Assembly: GCA_028023455.1 (NCBI GenBank)
Contig: JAQFVV010012398.1
Location: forward strand, 4,484,682 to 4,548,681
DNA: 64,000 nt
Reading direction: 5' to 3'
Source of the DNA: Epiperipatus broadwayi
Lineage: Eukaryota; Onychophora; Udeonychophora; Euonychophora; Peripatidae
This document shows positions 12,166 to 23,619 of the stretch, in pieces. Below the pieces are notes generated by a model. That model was not told where the DNA came from. It saw nothing but the letters and a program-made list of their open reading frames with translations, and made no database searches. The first letter of the stretch is position 1. Each line of letters opens with the position of its first letter. A program made the position numbers and the translations under genes.

Positions 12166-13240
12166 TTGTATGTGATGACGAAAGCTATTCATATACAATA
12201 AATGTATACTATGAGGATAAGAGTTTCTGTTACCTCCAAGTATAACACAAGTTTAAACCTTATTAAACTATAGTAGCCTGGGTCAGTCAGAATGAAGGTT
12301 TCTGGATAGCTCATATGTTTAATGCTTTGACATAGATTACTCCAATTCCAGAAATGTCAAATGAAGCAAAATATTCTGCTATGACATGGTCAGTTCTTGG
12401 TCATAAGCTTCAGACTCTTGAGAAAGAGTTTATATAAATCATTCTGTTCTATGGAAAAGCAAACATTTTTATTATAGATGACATCTCTAAATAGTTAGAG
12501 ATAGATAAGATACACTTTTTTACACACCAGCCACTATTGAGATATTGAAAAAATATTTGCCATGTATAATCTATCTTTGCCTACTGTTTCTAATTAAAAA
12601 AACAACTATTATATATTGCCTACATAGAAATTTCTGTAGGCTCATAATAAAATCAAACACATATTTACATCATTGTTCCAATCAGAATGCAATGGACAAG
12701 TCAAACAGATGGTAAAAAAGGTCAACAAAAATTTTCAGAAAGAAAGAACAAGAGATTGGAATCTATACATATAAAGAATTAGATTAGTTCAGTACACAAA
12801 TCTATCAACTATTGACATCAAATCACCAGCTAGAATTTTAGTAAAACACACTCTGAAAACTAAATTATCTAGTTTTTATATTTATATCAGACATTAATGA
12901 AAGCAAAATAGCAAATTATAATTACTGAGAGTGAAAATAGAAGTCTTATGTTAAATGTATTAAAGAAAAAATAAAATTCCACCTAAAATAGTGGCCAAAA
13001 CGAGTCAACACCTCTTAATAATGAAAACATTTAAGGGTTAGAATCAGAGACATCATATAAAGGAATGACATTTTGACTGTAATTGACTAGAAATATTTTT
13101 AATAAAAATAAAATAGACATAGTGCAACAACCTATAACACCAGTAAATAGCAGTCAATATCTAGTCCATGTGAGAACTTCATCAGCATAAAAAACAGAGA
13201 AGGCAACATAAGCACTACTAATAGAAACTATGGAATGAAT

Positions 13241-14549
13241 AGAAAATTACTAACCACCATTAGAATATGATTTAATTATAAAATAATATTGTTTTTTCCC
13301 ACACATTTTATACAGTTTACCTAACAAAATTAGTCTGATAAAATTAACTTGCTCAATTTTTAAACTTACTTTTAGATAATGATTCATCAAATAAAAAAAC
13401 AGCTATTGCATTGCTACGTAAATAAAACACAATCAATTGTAATAGTTGGATAATTTTCTTAATGTCATTCTATACTGCATGATTACAAGATTGGCTTTCA
13501 GCTAAAAGTCATATTACACAGTAGTAATAATGTGAAAATGATATTAGATAGAATGCTGTCACAGAATAAGTGAATACTATATATAGTAATAATTTGAAAA
13601 TAAATGCACAAGTAAAAATAAAAACATTTATCAATATATAAATATATACACACACTTTAATGGCAACAGTATTTACCATGGCACTGAACTCCATGTTTTA
13701 CAAGTAGTTCATTATCTACTTTCCCTCTGACATAAATGTATTTGTTTTTTCGTATTCTGTATTCTAAATGAACTAAAAAATATGTGATATTTACTTTATT
13801 TTGTTTAGTATTTGTTAAGTTAAATATATAAATGCTTAAAATATACTCACAGATGAGTCTCTATCAATTGCATTAAATTATTTATTTTGAAAACTGATAT
13901 TGTCTGTGAATATTTGTTTTCATTTTGACCCCTAAATAATTCTGCTGTCTGTTTGAGTAAAATTACAATCAAACAATAGAAAATACTATTATTTATCGAT
14001 AATTTTTTAAAATATTATATTTATTATATCTAAATTATTATTTTTATGTTCAAAACTCTTCTATACATTACATTAATTATATAGAGTTGATACATTTAGT
14101 TGTTGCACATAATCATCAGACCAAAAGTTACAGACTCAACATATTCAAGTGTTTAATGCACTTGTTAAATTACACTGAACTCTCAATTAAAAAAATAGTG
14201 TTGAGAAGGACTAACAACTAAATCAATGCAGAATGAAAATAAATTTATATCCTTCTAAATGCATTGATAAAATATAAAAAAATTAAACAAATCCACCTTT
14301 CTTATTATTGATATAATGCTTATTTTATTAACATTCATTACAGTTTTGATTGACTGGCGATCTTTTTCAGAGCTATACAATATATATATATATACTACAA
14401 ATCGATGTCTGTATTTCTTCAAAATAATATATGTATACATATAAATAAATATTAGAAAATACAGTAATTAAAATTTGTTAAAAAGAACAAAAAATATAAA
14501 CACCACTTAGGAGCACTTTCAACTATCCTATTCTTGTAGTCTTTGTCAA
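13241..14549. other. AT-rich DNA, no gene recognised
   Basis: A TA run lies near 14383-14396. The end of this stretch (about 14340-14372, minus strand) is the likely 3' tail of the adjacent PLE and contains a CTGAAAA...CAAAAC segment that faintly recalls a hammerhead core. Nothing else is supported. Confidence 0.4.
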
Positions 14550-15210
14550 CTAATACTTTGAAAAGGTCAACTTTCCCATAATTCCATGATCTTAACGTTT
14601 ACTGCCTGCCTATTGATTAAGTCTTGCTTGTATTTATATATTAACATAGCTTCCTTGATTTTTCTTTTATTATTATTTCTTTCAGTTTGCAATAATTTTA
14701 TGTTATTATAATTAAAATCAAAACCATATATACATGATTTATTATGGTCATTAAAAAAAGCTGATAAATTATTTTTATCTTTAGAATTTTGTTTCGTATT
14801 TTGAACTCTTTTTAATAACAAGTGCTCTTTAGTTCTTTTCTCCTATGTGCATCTTGACTCACCTATATATACACTACCACATCTACACATCTATTTATAA
14901 ATGATACAATTTTTATTTGTAAATAAGGTTTTATCTTTACAGTTATTTATTAATTTATTTAATGTAAGTGGTGCATAAAATGCAATGTCATATATATCTT
15001 TATAAATTTTCCTTATGAAACTTGCCTGTTGATTCAAAATATATGGTATTGATATCCAAATTTTATTATTACAAGAATTAACATCATTATTAATCTTATT
15101 TTTATTTTTGTATTTATATTTTGAATTAAAATTTTTAATAGTATAATAAATATGATCATAATTATATCTAACATTTAACAATTCATTAGAATACATTTCA
15201 ATATTTTTTC
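14550..15210 (-). pseudogene. Penelope-like element A: RT thumb and GIY-YIG endonuclease remnant
   Basis: Two minus-strand open frames (15196-14891 and 14821-14567) with a short broken link form one PLE C-terminus. The upstream part has ISIPYILNQQASFIRKIY and KDKTLFTNKNCIIYK, the usual run-up to the endonuclease. The link holds VYIGES, the YIG half of the GIY-YIG motif. The downstream part has KEH-like and FFNDHNKS segments and ends in a helix-rich IKLLQTERNNNKRKIKEAML block typical of these proteins. The catalytic RT domain is missing. It differs in sequence from the PLEs at 15970-16620 and 16631-25281, so it represents a separate family. Confidence 0.75.
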
Positions 15211-15969
15211 AATATTATATATATAAATATATGACTACACAAATAGTTTATCATTTTAACAAACAACTTAACATTATATCTCCTTATAAATTCTCATTTT
15301 TTATATCTTATTATATATTTATATGTGGACATACTACATATATATATATTCATCAAACATATATATTATTATTTTTATTTATATAGAATATATAAACAAA
15401 TACACATTTACTACATGCACTGAATATATATATATATCACATGCACACACTAATATACTCGAAATTTATCCTACGCTTCCATTATAAAATAAAAAAGTCA
15501 AAATCAGTAAACCCTTAGAAATTTTATAAATTATTCTATATTAGTTAATATTATCGTACATATAAAAACTATTAAAAAAATACAGCCAGCCTATAAAACT
15601 AATAATCTTTTATTAATTATTTATTAATTTTCCATTATTAATCTAAATATTAATGTATAAATTTAGTTATTATTACATTTATTATCTATTATAAATTATT
15701 TTTATTATAAAATGTATATATATTATTGTTTTTAATCTAACTAATATTAATATCCATCTTTTTATTATTCAGTTTTTCCAACTGTTACAATTTGTATTTT
15801 AAATTGCTTTTTTTAAATGTTGTACAGTGGTTTCCTTTTTGCATCTTTTACATAACTAATTTTACATCTCTTATAAATTTATTATTTAAAATTATTTTAA
15901 TCTTAATTAAATTAAGAGAGTTTTTAAACCAAAAATTTTATTTAATATAGGTTTGATACTATTTATAAG
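15211..15969. other. Extremely AT-rich spacer
   Basis: The stretch is nearly all A and T with TA microsatellite runs near 15330, 15430 and 15716. No coding or structural signal was seen. Confidence 0.5.
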
Positions 15970-16620
15970 GATAGATTATTTGATTTTTTGATCTTTCTTA
16001 TCATTTGTATACTGAATCATTTTAAGACTGTCCTTCTCAAATACATGTCCTGTTTCTATTGAATGTAAGTAAATCATAAATTTTTTAAATCATATTTGTG
16101 TTGTGTTGATCTGTAAATTGAATTTTTTGTTTTTCTAACATAATTAGTTTTAACATTAAGTTGGCATTTTTTGTATTTAATTTCATGCATTCTATTTATA
16201 ACATTATTTTGATTTTTATCATATTTTTAAATGCATTTATTATCTAAAATATTAATTGTTTTTTATTTATTATTTTAAAGTTTATTATATTGTTAAACTT
16301 TTTAATGATTTTTTTTTATAATTGTACTTATAATTTTAACTACATTATTACTATTAAAATATTAAAACCTTTTTTTTTCATTATTATCATTGCAAATAAA
16401 TTTACTTTCTATCAACTTTATATTTTATTTATAAACTTAATTAGGTAATTATAATTTAAAAGTTTCTATTTTATTAACATTATTTGTCTATTATATTTAT
16501 CATTATTTGAGCAATAATTTACTGTTCTATAAAATCTAAAATGTATAATATTAATTTTATTATTTTTTATATATATTACAGTGCCAGTTAATAATATTAT
16601 TATCCATATTACTTTTTTTT
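15970..16620 (-). pseudogene. Penelope-like element B, 3' part (endonuclease), split copy
   Basis: Minus-strand frames give a GIY-YIG endonuclease in order: RMHEIKYKKCQ, then NYVRKTKNSIYRSTQHKYD, then a HSIETGHVFEKDSLKMIQ block near 16040. The Gly of YIG/YVG is replaced by Arg (YVR). The region up to 16620 reads as a badly decayed RT thumb. Coding similarity stops at 16630, where the inverted PLE pair begins, and the matching RT half of a minus-strand PLE is found on the far side (25290-25790). Both halves are therefore interpreted as one older element split by a later insertion. Confidence 0.65.
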
Positions 16621-16849
16621 ATAAAATACAATTCATATAACACTATAGTACTAGCCAAAATAACAAAAATTTACTAAAATTCTTTCACAACCATGGTTTC
16701 ATCTAAACATACAACATATATATATATATACAAAACAAAATAGACGCCCATCATTCACTTCAAAAACTAATTTCCTTTAACATCAAAGAATGTCTTCTTG
16801 AAATTGGCGATCTCAGAATCAAAAAATTTTATCATCAAAGTTTCTTTTA

Positions 16850-17867
16850 TTCTTCTTTTCAATTCACTTTTTTTATATGTAAAAGATAATCTCTGCATTG
16901 TCAAATAATATTTTATGACCTGTATTTCAGTTCATAAATACACAAAGATGAGTTTTAATATCTGTTTTTAACTCTACTCTCATGAACTTTAACTCTTTCA
17001 TTAAGACTTAGCTTACTTTGACCTATATAAATTTTATGACAACTGCAAGGAATCTTATAAATTACCCAGGAATATATTTGCTATCAATTGACTATTTTGA
17101 ACTATTTAATAATGAATTTAAATTCATACCTTTCTTCCAGACCATTTCTTTTTATTCACACTATTACATCTTTATTATTGATTTATAGATTTTTTATTAA
17201 ATATAATATTCCTAATAAATTCATGATTATATCCTAACTCAATATAGTAAGAAGCAAATTGACTTCTCTGAATATAACTATTATTTTCAAAATTATTAAG
17301 TCTTCTATTTCTATAACAAATATTCAATAAAGAAAATTTCTTATGAGTAGAAGTTGACAACTGTCTGGTCTTACTATATTTCTTAAATTTTTTTGCTTTA
17401 ATAAAATGATTACAAAATAAGTTATTATCAACTTTATCAACATTTAAATCTAAAAGTTTTAACTTATCAAATTCAAATGTACCCCCCTCTCCCAATTTAC
17501 TAATAGTAAATTTAATATTAGAATCAAAAGCATTCAATTTATCAAAAAAAATCCTTCAATTTATCTTTCTGTATAACAAACAATCATCAATATACCTAGC
17601 AAATAATTTTAAAAAACCAGAAAAATTATTAATAATACTACTCTTCAAAAAATCAATATAGACAGAGCACATTAAAGGAGAAATAATATAATCAATAACC
17701 TAATTTTATAAAATATATCATTATACAAAAATACAAAGAATCCTCTAATAACAATACCAAATCATGAATAACCTTAATCTTATTTACAGAAAAATATTCA
17801 AATTTCTTTAATCTATAAGCACCACATTAATGCTATCCCCATCAAATGATTAACACATGTTTTTAAC
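16850..17867 (-). pseudogene. PLE family C, minus arm: RT C-terminus and GIY-YIG endonuclease
   Basis: On the minus strand the RT catalytic motif reads RYIDDCLLYRK (codons ending near 17597-17570). After a frameshift comes a 120-codon open frame (17537-17175) beginning LNAFDSNIKFTIS, the usual region after the catalytic aspartates. The endonuclease follows as VIYKIPCSCHKIYIGQSKL near 17065-17005, with the Tyr-Ile-Gly motif intact, and an ERVKVHESRVKNRY segment. Several stops break the frame. The hAT element at 17876 cuts off the upstream RT, which continues at 21932. Confidence 0.8.
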
Positions 17868-17875
17868 ATCTAAAC
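17868..17875. repeat. 8-bp target-site duplication, left, of hAT element
   Basis: ATCTAAAC here is repeated exactly at 21924-21931. Eight-base duplications are diagnostic of hAT transposition. Removing the element and one copy rejoins the PLE RT sequence. Confidence 0.9.
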
Positions 17876-20800
17876 CACATATGGGCAATCTCCAGCCCTC
17901 GGGCCAGATCAGGCCCTTTATGACTTTTAATCCGGCCCGCCACTAATCTATTTCAGCCATGTTTGATTCTGACTGTCAAATTTTTGAATAGAGTCTAGCG
18001 AGAGTTACGTTTGATTTTTACTTTTTGTGCAATTAAATAATTGTGTTGTTTAATAAATTTATATTTTATATCTTTATTTAAGTCTTTTAATGATTAAAAT
18101 TTAAAAACTAAAATTATTAATATTTTAAAATAATGAAAATAAATGTGAAAACGAAGTTCTTGGCAATAGCAAAAAAGCACGTCTTAATTAGCTGCATGGA
18201 ACGTATTGAAAATATTAGAATAGAGCTGGTATTTTTCTGCCAGCTCATACTCATAGGCACACCTGCTCATAGGTATGTACGCATATATATATATTATTAA
18301 AATCGCGTATATATTATTTTATAATAAAACTATACTAAAAATAAATAATAAAATTTCTTTCTTTTTTTTAAAGGGAATTTTAAAAGTTTTGAAATCAATT
18401 AAATCGAGATTAAAAAAAATAAAGAAGGAGAAAAACAAAACAAGATCTTGCAGGTTTTTTTTTTATATATATAAAAGTTTGTCTTTTGTTTTATTTCTAA
18501 TTCTTAGAAATTCTTAAAGATAGAAGGAGAAAGAAAGTACAGTATAGAATTTTTCTGCAATTAGCTCTATTGTTGAGACTTTGATAGTGGAGGTATTTTT
18601 GTGCTATCTATTACGCTCATCAGTTTGGAATGTTTCCTCAGGATTATAAGTAACATTGCAAAAAAAAAAAAAAAACAACTATAAATTATGTGATTGTCTT
18701 TTGTTTGAGATTAATTGGAATTTTTCTGAAGTTAGTGACTGGTCAAACCACGGCAAGCATAGGATGAAATACTTCTCCCACAGGACCATCACTGATTGAT
18801 CAATGTAGCTATAAACTTTTACTGAGTGAACTTTCCATTTTGCGTAATAGAAATAGATATATACTATTAAGTGTCTTAAATGTTTCAACAATGGAGTGTA
18901 GGATTATTGCTGGCAATTTTATTATATTGTGTTAAATGTGTTAAAACAAAAGGAGAGGAGTTTAAACTCATATGCTTTAAATATGTTTTTTTTATATGCA
19001 TTTTATTATAATTCATGTGTAAATCAGATTAGATTTTTCCTAATAATGTTAATTGCTCGATCTTGAAAGATCAATAAAAAGAATATTAGTTAAATAATTT
19101 GTACTGTATTTTTAAAAAAAATGATAATGTTTGTGTTTAATTTAAGCTAGTATTTGCTCTTTATATATATATATAAAAAGATTCGAGTCAGTTGGAAATG
19201 CTATAGGAAAAGAGAATATGCTTTTTTTTTAAAAATTAAAAGTGAATATAATAAAATATATTAAATGTCATATTTGAGTGTCCCTGTTTAATCTGGTTTA
19301 GTAATTTAATTCAGTGTACATTTGGCTGAAATAAATTCGCGTAAGATTACCTTTTAAAAAATATATTTGGTGATTGCCGTATTTGTGTAATCTTTGAAAA
19401 TTTACGAACCAAGTTAAAATGTTGTGGCACAGAATGAAATATTAGAAAATTATAACATTAAAAAAATGATACATTCACAACTAAATATCATCAAAGAAAC
19501 AAAAGAAATTATAAAAGTTAATAAATTATTTACTGTTATTAAAAAATTATTCTCTTGTTTTTGCAAAAGCAATTTTTGTAAAGCCAGCAATGGCGATTTC
19601 TGCTTTTTCATATATTTCCTATGAGTAATCTTTATTAAAAGAAAATATTTTCAAAGACAATTCCCTATTAGTAATGTACTTTTTGGTTTAATAATAAATG
19701 TTTTATAAAAATATTATGTTATAATTACTGAAAATCACTTTTTTTGTCTTATTTAGCTTCTCTCAGAATTAATATTTTGAATAGTTAAGCTGACATCATA
19801 TGACACTGCAAAACACATTTGTTTTCTCTCATCAAGATCTTTCCCATTTTGACTAGCAGTGTGTGAACATGTGACAATGTGTCATTTTGATACTTGCATT
19901 GGGATTGTGCCATGTTCAGTGCTTGTATTTATATTGTGTTCTATCTGGAGTGTAAAAATCAGTTTTTTTTTATTTTAATATTTACATTGGGTTTGTGCCT
20001 TGTTAAGTGCCTGCATTTATATTGTTTTCTGTTCACTATCTGCAGTGTTATAAACAGCTTTGTTTGACAGTTCTGAATATATAGTTTGAAATTTAGAACA
20101 ATGTCAGGGATTAACTAGATACAGAGGATCATCAATTTCAAGACAGCTGGACAGACAAGTACTATTTTATTCTGAATAAAGGTTTGCCTATATGTTTGTT
20201 GTGCAATGAATTCATATCAGTCAACAAAGAATACAACTTGAAGAAACACTTTACTTCAAAACATGCAGATCACCAAAAAATTGATGGACAACTATGAAAA
20301 GATGAAATAGAGAAATTGAAGAACTTGGATACCCAGCAGAAAATGTTCACCAAGTAATAAATGCAGCATGGAAGCATTGTGAAAGCCAGCTTTGTGGTAA
20401 ATGAAAAATTTGCTAAGCATTCTAAATCATTTGGTGAAGGAAATCAAAGAATGTCTGTTGAATGTTGCATGTATAATATGTCCTGAAAAGAGAAAAGATT
20501 TTGAGAATATTAGTTTGTTGAGATGTACTGCTGTCCGGTGGATAGAAATCATGGCTGATGATATCCAAAAAAGTTTAAAAGAGAAGATTGCTAGATTCAA
20601 AGCATTTTCAATTGCTTTGGATGACAGCACTGATGCCTCTCATACAACACAACTAGCAATATTTATTCAGGGAGTTGATGTGGATTTAATACCACAAAAG
20701 AATTTTACTTTGGCCCTAAAACAGACAATTACTGGTGAAAATATATTTGAAGAAGTCAAAACAGTCTTCAAGATATTTGGGCTTAAATGGAGTTCACTAT

Positions 20801-21923
20801 CTGGCATATGCACTGATAGAGCTCCTGCAATGGTTGGTGCATGGAAGGGATTTATTGGAATAGTTCATGAAAAAGTAACAAAATTACAGATCCATCTGAA
20901 AAATTTAACAAATTTTCATTGCATTATCCACTAACAAAATCTGTGTGCAAAATCAATTAAATTTAGAAATGTTATGGTAGTTGTAGTAGTCAGTATTAAC
21001 TTTATTAAGTCACATGTACTTAATCACTGCAATTTAAGGAATATTTGGCAGACTTATTTTCAGAATACAGCAGATTTTATGAACATAAAAGAAAAAATAA
21101 TTAACCAAGTAAGAGATGATGAGTGGGTGTTTTATTTAGCATTCCTTGTAGATAACACTGGATACCTAAATGAAAATCTTAAATTGCAAAAACCAGGACA
21201 ATTGATTCATGAACTGTATGGACATGTCAGTGCTTTTTGTAATAAAGTAAAATTGTTGGAAAGTCAGATAAGAGCTAAAAATTGTTACCATTTTCCTACT
21301 CTAGCAACTCATAAAAATATCCCTTATAATTTGTTATGGAAATCAACTGAAGACATTAATAGAGCAATTTGATACAAGGTTCACTGACTTCCACAATAAA
21401 GACTCCATATTCACTATATTTTATCATCTGATGGATGCTGATATAAATAATATGCCAGAAAATTTGCAGATGGAACTTATTGAGGTTCAAGCAGATTTAG
21501 TGCTAAAATTACAATTTAACAACATTGCTTTGATGGATTTTTATAAACATTTGGTGGAAGAAAAATATAGAAATGTAGTGCCTTTTCAAAAAGAATTTTG
21601 TCTTTTTGGCAGCACATATATGTGTGAACAGTTTTTTTCTAGAATGGAATTTAATAAATCAAAAATTCGGACAAGAATAACTGACAAAAACCTTAAAAAT
21701 TCTATGTGATTGTTCTTAAGCAGTATTCCCATCAACATTGATAGTTTCATTGTTGAAGTACAAGGCTAATCCTCACATTAAATTGTTACGTCATTATTAT
21801 GAAATTTATGTAGCTCTTTATCATTCACTATTATATTGTACTATTTAATTATTTGGTCCAGCCCTTGACTTGAAGACAGAAAGATAATTTGGCCCCTGAA
21901 TTCGGAAAGGTTGCCCATGCCTG
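17876..21923 (+). mobile_element. hAT-family DNA transposon, 4,048 bp, autonomous-type but decayed
   Basis: The termini are CACATATGGGCAA on the left and, read from the right end, CAGGCATGGGCAA (10 of 13 identical). Subterminal regions rich in GGCCAGATCAGGCCC-like and GGCCCCTGAATTC-like words follow, as is common for hAT elements of the ZBED/GTF2IRD2-related group. Perfect 8-bp duplications ATCTAAAC flank it. A broken transposase gene lies in the right third (20155-21715), and the first 2.2 kb is AT-rich non-coding DNA. It inserted inside the RT region of the minus-arm PLE, so it is younger than that element. Confidence 0.9.
20155..21715 (+). pseudogene. hAT transposase (ZBED/GTF2IRD2-like), broken
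   Basis: An N-terminal BED-type zinc finger is visible at 20181-20260 (Cys-x2-Cys at 20193-20204, then His-x4-His). A frameshift around 20440 leads into the RNase-H-like catalytic core: FSIALDDSTDASHTTQLAIF at about 20608-20667, then CTDRAPAMVGAWKGF near 20809. A single in-frame stop at 20932 interrupts the core, and the same frame resumes at 20935-21372. A second frameshift precedes the C-terminal dimerisation domain (21431-21709), which has the signature GSTYMCEQFFSRMEFNKSK. With a nonsense change and at least two frameshifts this copy cannot make full-length protein. Domain order and motifs make the family call firm. Confidence 0.9.
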
Positions 21924-21931
21924 ATCTAAAC
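21924..21931. repeat. 8-bp target-site duplication, right, of hAT element
   Basis: Exact copy of ATCTAAAC at 17868-17875. Confidence 0.9.
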
Positions 21932-22213
21932 TATCAAAAACATATTTCTTTTCTAAAACAAATCCATTAATTTTTCATATGCCTCAAATGAAGAAGATAC
22001 ACAAAATTGACATAAATCTATATAATTCTTAAAAGTCATTATAAAAAATTTTGAAATTTTATCAATATACCTCCCTGTAAAATCAAAAATACATATTAAA
22101 GAAAAATTATCTTTATAAGATTTCAAATTAAAGAAAATCTTAGGAGCTAAAAAACTACTAGGATAATAATTTAAATAAGTAGATAGATCTATCTTTAAAA
22201 AAATGTATGGTTC

Positions 22214-23447
22214 TTATAACATAATTGGGCTTGGCCACTTGATGGCATTCTGGCTTGCCAAAACACCTAACAAATGCCGTTTACAAGGCCTGACTTACGG
22301 CTATAGAAAACATCTATGTTTGTCTTAGCCATTAGAAGGCCGTTGATGATGACATAACAGAAATATATACAGCCTATTTCTGCTTCGCGACAGTTACTGT
22401 GAATCCACACACTTATCTTTCATGTACAGTTTGATATATATGTGTGTGTAGTTTGATTAGTCAAATTTTTACAATATATGTTACACAATCTTTGTATTTA
22501 TAATGAATTTAAGAAACCTGACTTTATAGTAATTTTCCAAATGGCCACACCCTTATTTAGAGAAGGTGTAATGTGTAAAAGCTTGCTGAGGGTACGTCAA
22601 AATGAATTCGGCCAAGTTCATGTGCGAAATCTCGTTTTCACGTGAAATACCACGTAGTTCATAAAATGGCTGGCAATCGCGTAACTTTTTCCGCAGTTGC
22701 CAAAAACAGAAGCAGAGTATTTCTGCTGTCCAATAAAAATATACACGATTTTTTGTAAATTTCATAGAAAGCACATATTATAAACATGTTTAATAAGTAA
22801 AGAAAACATTTATATGTGTTTGTTGTTGTTTAAAAAAGTTTGAGTTTCTTTTGTCCGACTATGGTTACGATTTTGATATTTTTTATTTTAGCATTACAAA
22901 CAACAGAACACTAACCCTAAAACTAACCCTAAACCTAACCCTAAAACTAACCTTAAACCTAACCCTAACCTACACAGTTGTTTTGTTATGTAGAAAGCAA
23001 TAATTAAGTGAAAGACATCGCAGAGTAGCAGCAATCATTGAATCGATCCCCTAAACCCACCCCTCCCCCCAAAAAAGTTTAAATGTATGTTTAAAAAATG
23101 CAAAAAGGTTGTTATTTTGTAAAGACAAAATTAAAATTCAACGTTTTATTTTTAAAAAAGACAGGGAAAAAAAAGTTCTAGCAATCAATAAATTAATAAC
23201 TAAAAAGGAGGAATGATGATAATTTGTCCAAAAACAGCTATTTAAAAATAAAAAAAAAAAGGTTGTCGTTTACTAAATACAAAATTAAAATTAAAAAGGC
23301 AAGAAAAAAAGAAGTTATAGCAATCAATAAATTAATAACCAAAAAAAAAACAGCGATTTAAAAATCACATGGCCCCGAAAACCGTACATTGTATTGTTTT
23401 TGACTGCCAACAACGCCATCAAGTGGCCAAGTCCGATTATGTTATAA
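22214..23447. mobile_element. Inverted-repeat DNA element, 1.23 kb, with telomere-like block
   Basis: The ends are inverted: TTATAACATAATTGGGCTTGG at the left edge and CCGATTATGTTATAA at the right, with the arm continuing through CTTGGCCACTTGATGGC. About 33 bp match with few differences. Flanking TTATAA on both sides could be a target duplication or the tip of the arm. Inside are a CCCTAA-like array (22910-22976), an imperfect internal duplication (about 23093-23220 and 23250-23365), and no recognised transposase. It lies within the minus-arm PLE. The superfamily is not determined; TA or TTAA-type targeting elements are possible. Confidence 0.7.
22910..22976 (+). repeat. CCCTAA-like (telomere-type) short array
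   Basis: Degenerate tandem units of CTAACCCTAAA, alternating ACTAACCCTAAA and CCTAACCCTAAA, cover about 67 bp. The core CCCTAA is the complement of the animal telomere repeat TTAGGG. The array sits in the middle of the inverted-repeat element and is therefore part of a transposon, not evidence of a chromosome end. Confidence 0.8.
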
Positions 23448-23619
23448 TTACCAAATTTGTTTACTATACTTTTCATAATTTCAATTAACTTAGATTTTAT
23501 TTTCTTACCAGCAGCAGAATTTAAAATACAATACATCCCATTATTTAATTGTAAATAAACTTTATTTTTAAAAGCACTATTATTTAACAGTGCAAAATGA
23601 CCACCTTTGTTTTCTTTTC

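Larger units (their letters stand above)
10640..13240 (+). pseudogene. Ty3/Gypsy LTR retrotransposon pol, heavily decayed
   Basis: Domains follow Gypsy order on the plus strand. Reverse transcriptase: LKLSQAYLP near 10890, where the first catalytic Asp of the usual LDLS motif is replaced by Lys, then ITHKGFYKVYKLLFKIS at about 10953-11003, then a connection segment near 11200 (TNKKETPIFLG). RNase H: NKEALALAKDIRYSD near 11481, ending in an altered TDHKPL-like block near 11560. Integrase: a CNGQVKQMVKKV block near 12690 and SPARILVKH near 12828. Stops and frameshifts are frequent. A copy of the 444-bp HHR repeat interrupts the RNase H/integrase junction (11669-12165). LTRs for this copy were not identified. 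Confidence 0.75.
21932..23590 (-). pseudogene. PLE family C, minus arm: N-terminal RT, interrupted
   Basis: From 23590 downwards, minus-strand sequence matches the plus arm starting at 23623 base for base with modest divergence. An example is the shared block encoding GKKIKSKLIEIMK at 23500-23460 and 23695-23735. The match stops at 23448, where the TIR element enters, and resumes at 22213. It includes a FEAYEKLMDLF-like segment near 21985 and stops at 21932 at the hAT insertion. The encoded segment corresponds to the region upstream of the RT catalytic motif. Stops are present throughout. Confidence 0.75.

Noticed and set aside
20401-20445. Start codon at 20401 as the transposase start
   Set aside because: The first codons are out of frame with the conserved protein; the true upstream part, with the BED finger, lies in another frame from about 20155.
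22910-22976. CCCTAA-like array as a telomere or fusion scar
   Set aside because: It lies centrally within an inverted-repeat transposon nested in another element.
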